Below the pieces are notes generated by a model. That model saw nothing but the letters and a program-made list of their open reading frames with translations. It was not told the origin of the DNA and ran no database searches. A program made the position numbers and the translations under genes. Positions 62,438 to 64,000 of a stretch of 64,000 nt of DNA are shown one piece after another. This DNA is from Tranquillimonas alkanivorans (GTDB lineage Bacteria > Pseudomonadota > Alphaproteobacteria > Rhodobacterales > Rhodobacteraceae): positions 248,001 through 312,000 of the forward strand of contig NZ_FOXA01000002.1 of assembly GCF_900115595.1 (NCBI RefSeq), read 5' to 3'. Within the stretch, counting starts at the first letter, position 1. Every line of letters starts with the position of its first letter.

Positions 62438-63355
62438 TCACAAGGTCCGGGTGGCGAAGATGTAGATGGCGTAAATGGCCAGCATCGCGATCCCGGACAG
62501 CCGCCCGATGCGCCCGGCAAAGACGACCAGCGCGACCAGCGCCAGCGTGATCGCGATGAGCACGGGCGCGTCCACCGACAGGAAACGCGCGTCCACCGGG
62601 ATCGGCGCGATGATCGCGGTGACGCCCAGGATGCCGAGGATGTTGAAGATGTTCGAGCCGACGACGTTGCCGATGGCGATGTCGCGCTGGCCCCGGATCG
62701 CGGCCATGAGCGACGTCGCGAGTTCGGGCAGCGACGTGCCGACGGCGACGATGGTCAGGCCGATCAGCGCCTCGGACACGCCGAGCCCGCGCGCGATCTC
62801 GACCGCCGCGTCCACCAGGAGCCGCGCGCCCACCAGCACGGCGACAAGGCCGAGCAGCGCGAAGCCGACGGATTTCCAGACCGGCGCGTGCGGCAGCTCG
62901 GTCTCCGCGGCCACGGGACCGGGGGCGCGCAGGCAGAGCCAGAGGTAGACGGCCAGCGCGCCCACCAGCACCAGCCCCTCGATCAACCCGACCGAGCCGC
63001 TGAGGAAGATCAACGGCAGGGCGAGCGCGGCCAGAGTCATCACTATGAGGTCACGCCGGAGCTCGCCATGGTCGGGGGTGAGGGGGGCGACGACGGCGCT
63101 GAGGCCCAGGATCAGCAGGATGTTGGCAAGGTTCGAGCCCACGACGTTGCCGATGGCCACACCCGACAGTCCCTCGAGCGCGGCCTGCACCGACACCAGC
63201 AGTTCGGGCGTCGAGGTGCCGAAGCCCACGACCGTCAGGCCGATCACCAGCGGCGAGATGCCCACGCGGCCCGCGATGCCCGCCGCGCCGCGCACCAGCC
63301 AGTCACCGCCGAAGAAAAGCCCGGCGAAGCCGAGCACGAGAAACAGGATCGTCAT
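62438..63355 (-). CDS. Calcium/sodium antiporter (CaCA superfamily, YrbG-like)
   Basis: A 305-residue membrane protein with about ten hydrophobic segments arranged as an internal duplication. The two alpha-repeats are GFGTSTPELLVSVQAAL...GNVVGSNLANILLILG and GTSLPELATSLMAAI...GNVVGSNIFNILGILG, with the ion-binding Glu in each. It exchanges Ca2+ for Na+ or H+ across the inner membrane. The start ATG 63355 is preceded by GGGGA at a good distance. ATG 63370 five codons upstream is an alternative. It is transcribed after the response regulator gene with a 96-base gap. Confidence 0.9.
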   Translation of the reverse strand: MTILFLVLGFAGLFFGGDWLVRGAAGIAGRVGISPLVIGLTVVGFGTSTPELLVSVQAALEGLSGVAIGNVVGSNLANILLILGLSAVVAPLTPDHGELRRDLIVMTLAALALPLIFLSGSVGLIEGLVLVGALAVYLWLCLRAPGPVAAETELPHAPVWKSVGFALLGLVAVLVGARLLVDAAVEIARGLGVSEALIGLTIVAVGTSLPELATSLMAAIRGQRDIAIGNVVGSNIFNILGILGVTAIIAPIPVDARFLSVDAPVLIAITLALVALVVFAGRIGRLSGIAMLAIYAIYIFATRTL

Positions 63356-63451
63356 GTATGTCCCCAACATGAGCCGTTCGCGCACAGTTGAATACGCGCG
63401 GGGCCTGCGACAAGATCCCGCCGCTCGCCCCATGCGAATATTCCCTCAGCG

Positions 63452-64000
63452 TCAGAGTCCGCGGCCGGTTCCCTGAAGCACCCCGTGCTCGAGGGCATAG
63501 CGGGTCAGTCCGGCGGTCGAGGAGATGCCGAGCTTGCGCTTGATGTTCTTCCGGTGCGTCTCGACCGTGCGGACCGAGATGTCGAGCGCGGCGGCCACGT
63601 CCTTGTTCGACCGGCCCTGAGCCAGCTCCAGCAGGATCGTCTGCTCGCGCGACGTCAGCGGCTCGCGCCCGTCGGCGATGCGCGGCTTGAGCGATCGCTT
63701 CGCGCCGGTGCACAGGTATTCCTGCCCCTGCATCACCGCGTCGATGGCGGTCTTGATCTCGTCCGTCGGCACGTCCTTGAGCACATAGCCGCGCGCCCCG
63801 TGGCTGAGTGCGGTCGAGATGTATTCTGGGCTGTCGTGCATCGACAGGATCAGGATGCGTGTCGCAGGCCGGCGTTCAAGGATGATCTCGGTCGCCGACA
63901 GGCCGCCGAGGCCAGGCATGTTAAGGTCCAGCAGCATCACGTCCGGCGCCAGCTCGGTCACCCGGTCCACGGCGTCCTGCCCGCACGACACGACGCCCAC
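63452..64000 (-). CDS. NarL/FixJ-family response regulator, N-terminus beyond the window
   Basis: The visible 182 residues are the larger part of a two-component regulator. The receiver domain shows the phosphoacceptor aspartate in PDVMLLDLNMPGLGG, the conserved ILILSMHDSPEYI and the lysine in GARGYVLKDVPTDEI. The LuxR-type helix-turn-helix is at the C-terminus (LTSREQTILLELAQGRSNKD, VRTVETHRKNIKRKLG). The first 30-40 residues with the acidic pocket lie beyond base 64000, so the start cannot be fixed. A partner kinase is probably further along but not visible. The target genes are unknown. Confidence 0.92.
   Translation of the reverse strand: MGVVSCGQDAVDRVTELAPDVMLLDLNMPGLGGLSATEIILERRPATRILILSMHDSPEYISTALSHGARGYVLKDVPTDEIKTAIDAVMQGQEYLCTGAKRSLKPRIADGREPLTSREQTILLELAQGRSNKDVAAALDISVRTVETHRKNIKRKLGISSTAGLTRYALEHGVLQGTGRGL

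Overview
The window looks like a chromosomal segment of a marine-type alphaproteobacterium of the order Rhodobacterales (Roseobacter/Rhodobacter group). The base composition is very GC rich. Several lineage markers agree: a 407-residue 5-aminolevulinate synthase (C4 haem pathway), a pyruvate dehydrogenase E1 beta subunit that carries its own lipoyl domain, a DUF5076 gene inside the pdh operon, a B12-dependent class II ribonucleotide reductase, and a dispersed intergenic repeat of a kind I associate with roseobacters. I see no insertion sequence, prophage, CRISPR array, secretion island or biosynthetic cluster. The content is mostly housekeeping, and nearly all the novelty lies in the non-coding DNA.

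Layout. 0-1.6 kb: a uracil-DNA glycosylase family gene and an SseB-like gene. 1.7-8.5 kb: the cell-elongation operon mreB-mreC-mreD-mrdA-rodA on the minus strand, with a hydroxyacid dehydrogenase coupled to its end. 8.5-14.6 kb: pyrD with a DUF952 gene, an exported 5'-nucleotidase, an MFS transporter and small exported or membrane proteins. 14.6-18.8 kb: the glycolate oxidase operon glcDEF behind a promoter with an overlapping inverted repeat. 18.8-22 kb: an exported serine protease, an Hsp20 gene with what looks like a complete RpoH promoter plus ROSE-type RNA thermometer, and O-acetylhomoserine sulfhydrylase. 22-26.7 kb: ftsB-like, pdhA, pdhB, DUF5076 and pdhC. 26.8-30.8 kb: an AidB-like acyl-CoA dehydrogenase and the glycolytic genes fba and pgk. 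30.8-31.2 kb: a tandem pair of MITE-like palindromic elements. 31.3-40 kb: two cyclophilins in tandem, DUF3179, a DMT transporter, SelO, CBS, GNAT, nucleoside hydrolase and M20 dipeptidase genes. 40-44 kb: hemA with an FNR-type box, rodZ and ispG. 44-51 kb: penicillin acylase family, 3-hydroxyisobutyrate dehydrogenase family, PhoX, gpt and fabI. 51-57 kb: pdxH, a double cold-shock protein, DUF192, tRNA-Pro and nrdJ. 57-64 kb: an EF-hand protein, the acetolactate synthase genes behind a leader-peptide attenuator, a GH13 glucosidase, a CaCA antiporter, and a response regulator cut by the window end.

How the genes fit together. Cell-wall elongation is represented twice: the mre/mrd operon, and the scaffold protein RodZ 33 kb away. 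Central carbon genes (pdh, fba, pgk, glc) and branched-chain amino acid synthesis (ilvB/ilvN) each carry candidate cis-regulatory signals.

The best candidates for follow-up are: (1) the heat-shock promoter plus three-hairpin ROSE leader at 19675-19806; (2) the ilv attenuator at 60244-60401, with a 15-residue leader peptide containing Leu-Pro-Val-Ile-Val and mutually exclusive antiterminator and terminator hairpins; (3) the tandem palindromic element at 30866-31198; (4) the regulatory region of nrdJ; and (5) a 49-residue membrane peptide behind a TetR-like palindrome at 60578-60768. I did not find a convincing wholly new multigene system.
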